From Phormidesmis sp963789215 (lineage in GTDB: Bacteria; Cyanobacteriota; Cyanobacteriia; Phormidesmidales; Phormidesmidaceae): DNA of 64,000 bases. Shown here piece by piece: positions 61,391 through 64,000 of this stretch. Made by a program: the position numbers and the translations under genes. A model generated the notes under the pieces. That model did no database searches. It saw nothing but the letters and a program-made list of their open reading frames with translations, and was not told where the DNA came from. Numbering within the stretch: position 1 is the first letter of the stretch; each line of letters opens with the position of its first letter. Where the stretch lies: positions 248,001 to 312,000 of the forward strand of contig CAWBJY010000011.1 in the NCBI GenBank assembly GCA_963789215.1. Direction: 5' to 3'.

Positions 61391-62596
61391 TTAGGCAGTG
61401 CGAGAGACTTCGGGAAGGGCCAGATCGGCTGTTCTTTTGCCGGAGTTTTCCCAAAGGTGGATTCGATGGTCGATGTGAGTATAGGGCTGCTCATGCGGGC
61501 CAGTGTAGATTTGGGTGGGTCTGAAGATACGGTTTTCGCCGATTTGCTCTTTCCAGTGAGCTAGCCAGCCAGCGCCACGGGCGATCGCAAAAATGGGCGT
61601 AAACAAGTCTGTCGGAATCCCTAACTTTCGATACAGCAAGCCCGAATAGAAGTCCACGTTGGGGTATACGCCCTTATGCCCCAGCTTCTCTTCTACAACA
61701 AGCTCTAGCTCTAGCGCAATATCGTAATAGGCGTCGCGACCTGCCTTGTCAAATAGCTGCTCGGCCAATCGCTGTAGGATAGCTGCTCTAGGATCTTTCA
61801 CCTTATACACGCGGTGACCGAAGCCCATAATTTTGGCCCGTTTGGCAATTCGATCTTCAATATAGGGGCGTACGTTCTCAACTGAACCAATTTCTTTAAG
61901 CATGGCAATGACTTCTTCATTCGCCCCGCCGTGCAGTGGCCCAGCTAATGTGCCAACGGCTGAGGCCACGACTGCGTAAGGATCTGTCAGCGTGGAGGCG
62001 GTTACCATCGCAGAAAAAGTAGAGGCGTTGATGGTGTGCTCTGCGTGGAGTATTAGGCACACGTCAAAGATGCGGGCCTCTAGAGGATCGGGCACCTTTT
62101 CATTGAGCATATAAAGAAAGTTAGCCGCGTAGCCCAAATCGTCTCTGGGCTGAACAGGGTCGTTTCCTTTCCGCATGAGCGCAAAAGCAGCGACCATTGT
62201 CGGAATTTTGGCAATAATGCGCACTACCGCATCCTGTACGTAGCTAGGATCTTCTAGCTCGCGCTTAGAGTGGAATAAGCCCAAAGCTGCTGCACAAGCT
62301 TGTAAGGCATCCATGGGATGTCCGCTTTCTGGAAAGCACTTCATCATGTCGCGAATGCGATACTTGAGGCGGCGATGGTACTGTACTTCGTGCTCGAACG
62401 TGGTGAGCTCTTGCTGGGTAGGCAGTCCACCCCAAATGAGCAAATAGGCCGTCTCTAAAAAGCTGCTTTGTCTCGCTAAATCCTCAATGCTGATGCCGCG
62501 ATACTCCAATACGCCGTTTTGCCCATCGACGTAGCTAATACTCGACTGCGTGGCCGGAACACCTTCCAAACCCGGCCTATAGTCGCATGTCGCCAT
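61391..62596 (-). CDS. gltA: citrate synthase
   Basis: Citrate synthase condenses acetyl-CoA and oxaloacetate. The 401-residue protein has the N-terminal LEGVPATQSSISYVDGQNGVLEYRG segment, the first active His in LHAEHTINASTF, the second in GFGHRVYK, and the Asp in PNVDFYSG. It is the type II-like short form common in cyanobacteria. It is followed on the same strand by the ndhAIGE genes. Confidence 0.95.
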   Translation of the reverse strand: MATCDYRPGLEGVPATQSSISYVDGQNGVLEYRGISIEDLARQSSFLETAYLLIWGGLPTQQELTTFEHEVQYHRRLKYRIRDMMKCFPESGHPMDALQACAAALGLFHSKRELEDPSYVQDAVVRIIAKIPTMVAAFALMRKGNDPVQPRDDLGYAANFLYMLNEKVPDPLEARIFDVCLILHAEHTINASTFSAMVTASTLTDPYAVVASAVGTLAGPLHGGANEEVIAMLKEIGSVENVRPYIEDRIAKRAKIMGFGHRVYKVKDPRAAILQRLAEQLFDKAGRDAYYDIALELELVVEEKLGHKGVYPNVDFYSGLLYRKLGIPTDLFTPIFAIARGAGWLAHWKEQIGENRIFRPTQIYTGPHEQPYTHIDHRIHLWENSGKRTADLALPEVSRTA

Positions 62597-62716
62597 TTGG
62601 AGACTCCCTTGCTAATGAATGCTTAACTGCTGCTTTATATAGTATTTGGTCATCGGCACACTGGATAGGTAACCTCTGATACCGCTGCTCAGGAAGTTGT
62701 CACGCGCTGCTGGTGT

Positions 62717-63991
62717 TTAATCGGTATTGAGAATGCCGTTTTCTGGGTTGACTAAGCGCTGTAGCTTTTGCTTAATCTGCTTGTCAAAAACTTCCCACTT
62801 CTGACGGTTATAGTCGCCGTTCTCATAAAAGCCAGAGAGAAAGCCAATCGGAATTTCGAACCCGCCCGCCATCGATCGGCCACCGCCGAAGAAGCGCCCC
62901 TGGCTGTCCTGTCCGAAAGCTTCTTTAATAAATTCGTCGGGGTCGAGCGTGATTTTGTTAGTTCGCAACGAGCCGACAACCAGCTCTTTTTCTTCGTCTT
63001 CGTCGTGGACAATACCATAGACGACAGCGGTATGGACGTTTTCTTCGGTGACTAGAAAATCGGCGGCTTGAGGAATGGCGTCTCTATCTTCGTAGCGCAG
63101 ATAGCCGACACCTGCGATGGATACGCTATTTTGCATGTGACGATTGCGGAGCGATCGCTCGATCACATCCATCACCCGTCTAGAGCGAGAAGCCTGCAAT
63201 ACTGCGCTCAAAAGCTGGGCGTCGTAATATTGACTGAGATAAGCAGCCGCTAAAAAATCTGGCTCTGAAGCCTGCATGAGCTGACTCGTGTCTGAGCGCA
63301 AGCCGTGCATGAGCGCTGTTGCGCATTTGACGTGGGTGCTATTGCTGCGATCGAGCTGAATGAGCCCAGACTGTAAATACTGCGTCAAGATAGTGGCCGT
63401 GGCGTGGATATCTGGACGAATATCGGCTAGTTCGGCGTCTAGTTTGCCTTGGCTAGCATGATGATCGACGACTAAGATCAACGGTAGCTCGGCGGCTTTT
63501 ACAAGATCTGTAAGTTGGCTGGTCGTGCCTTGAGTGTCGATTAAAATGTAGCCCTGGTACTGATTCAGATCAGGTCTGTCTTTGGGCTGAGCTGGCCAGC
63601 GTTTGGCCGGTAGGTTGGTTAGCTTTACGAGCGCGATGTTCTCCTGGTGGCTGAGCGTTCCGGAGTAGTAGATGTCGCACTGGATGTTGTAGGCGCTGGC
63701 AATGATACGGTAAGCCCAGGCCGCTGAGAGCGCGTCCGGGTCTGGAAAGTCTTGCAGCAGAACGAGCTGATGCGATCCGCTATGCTTTTTCAGCAGCTTT
63801 TCTAACGCTTCTGCCGGGTTGTCTTCGAACCCTGCCGCTCTACGAAGGATGGCCGCTTGATCGGCGATCGCACTTTCTCCCCTCTCCGACTGAGCCTCAG
63901 CGGTGGATTTCTTAGGTTCTGAAGCAGATTTTGAAGCTAGGTTATCTATCAAAGTACTTTCCGTAGACGATATAGAGTCTAAAAACGACAT
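62717..63991 (-). CDS. DHH-family phosphoesterase
   Basis: A 424-residue protein of the DHH/DHHA1 superfamily (NrnA-like oligoribonuclease/pAp phosphatase, or RecJ-like). Metal-site motifs are QDFPDPDALSAAWA (about residues 80-93), LIDTQG, and VVDHHAS (about 175-181); the C-terminal DHHA1 has GRFFGGGRSMAGGFEIPIG. The N-terminal 50 residues are an acidic, disordered-looking extension. The substrate is not determinable. Confidence 0.88.
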   Translation of the reverse strand: MSFLDSISSTESTLIDNLASKSASEPKKSTAEAQSERGESAIADQAAILRRAAGFEDNPAEALEKLLKKHSGSHQLVLLQDFPDPDALSAAWAYRIIASAYNIQCDIYYSGTLSHQENIALVKLTNLPAKRWPAQPKDRPDLNQYQGYILIDTQGTTSQLTDLVKAAELPLILVVDHHASQGKLDAELADIRPDIHATATILTQYLQSGLIQLDRSNSTHVKCATALMHGLRSDTSQLMQASEPDFLAAAYLSQYYDAQLLSAVLQASRSRRVMDVIERSLRNRHMQNSVSIAGVGYLRYEDRDAIPQAADFLVTEENVHTAVVYGIVHDEDEEKELVVGSLRTNKITLDPDEFIKEAFGQDSQGRFFGGGRSMAGGFEIPIGFLSGFYENGDYNRQKWEVFDKQIKQKLQRLVNPENGILNTD

Positions 63992-64000
63992 AAAGGGCCA

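Overview
The window is chromosomal DNA from a cyanobacterium. Support comes from the complete kaiA-kaiB-kaiC clock cluster, the Mg-chelatase subunit gene chlI, the NDH-1 genes in the order ndhA-ndhI-ndhG-ndhE, a cytochrome c6-like gene, several cyanobacteria-restricted families (CAAD/CURT1, DUF3082, DUF1818, DUF928) and very frequent GCGATCGC (HIP1) octamers. The gene content resembles Leptolyngbya/Synechococcus-type genomes, but the species cannot be fixed from sequence reading alone. There is no rRNA operon, CRISPR array, transposase or prophage.

0-12 kb holds housekeeping and clock genes: a DUF2993 lipid-binding protein, CdsA (phospholipid synthesis), CbiT (corrinoid synthesis), an Orn/Lys/Arg-type decarboxylase, a VOC protein, B12-dependent MetH, a cytochrome c6-like protein, and kaiABC followed by tRNA-Arg(CCG). 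CbiT and MetH are linked in that one belongs to the pathway making the cofactor the other uses.

12-19.4 kb is an accessory patch. It contains a TRAP transporter whose binding-protein gene (dctP) is separated from its membrane genes (dctQM) by a MarR regulator and a vapBC pair. A second antitoxin/PIN pair, a UPF0175 antitoxin followed by an internally deleted toxin, inverted repeats, and an intergenic stretch that folds into a multi-hairpin RNA follow. That stretch (about 18367-18532) is the most interesting unexplained element.

19.4-36.8 kb carries a 1409-residue SNF2-family ATPase, a GNAT acetyltransferase, a Crp-like regulator, an SLC13/RCK transporter, a YajQ protein, a MAPEG protein, a DprA-like Rossmann protein, a DRTGG-domain protein, an EbsA-like protein, a glucolipid-type GT2 glycosyltransferase, a TspO-like membrane protein, an HtrA protease, a CPHC thioredoxin-like lipoprotein and HflX. 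HflX has no ordinary start codon in front of what looks like its natural N-terminus.

37-57 kb carries a CAAD/CURT1 membrane protein, a conserved large membrane protein, a SpoIID/LytB protein beside an amidase-glucosaminidase (cell-wall turnover), rsmA, ispE, rpoZ, an M15 peptidase with three N-terminal repeats, a TPR protein, a helix-turn-helix protein with repeated operator-like sites, tRNA-Pro(UGG), chlI, ruvC, a GST, a cupin, a lipoprotein, a DUF928 protein and a CHASE2-GGDEF diguanylate cyclase.

57-64 kb is a minus-strand block reading gltA, ndhA, ndhI, ndhG, ndhE, nadK, with a DHH phosphoesterase upstream. It groups membrane subunits of NDH-1 with NADP supply and the first step of the TCA pathway.
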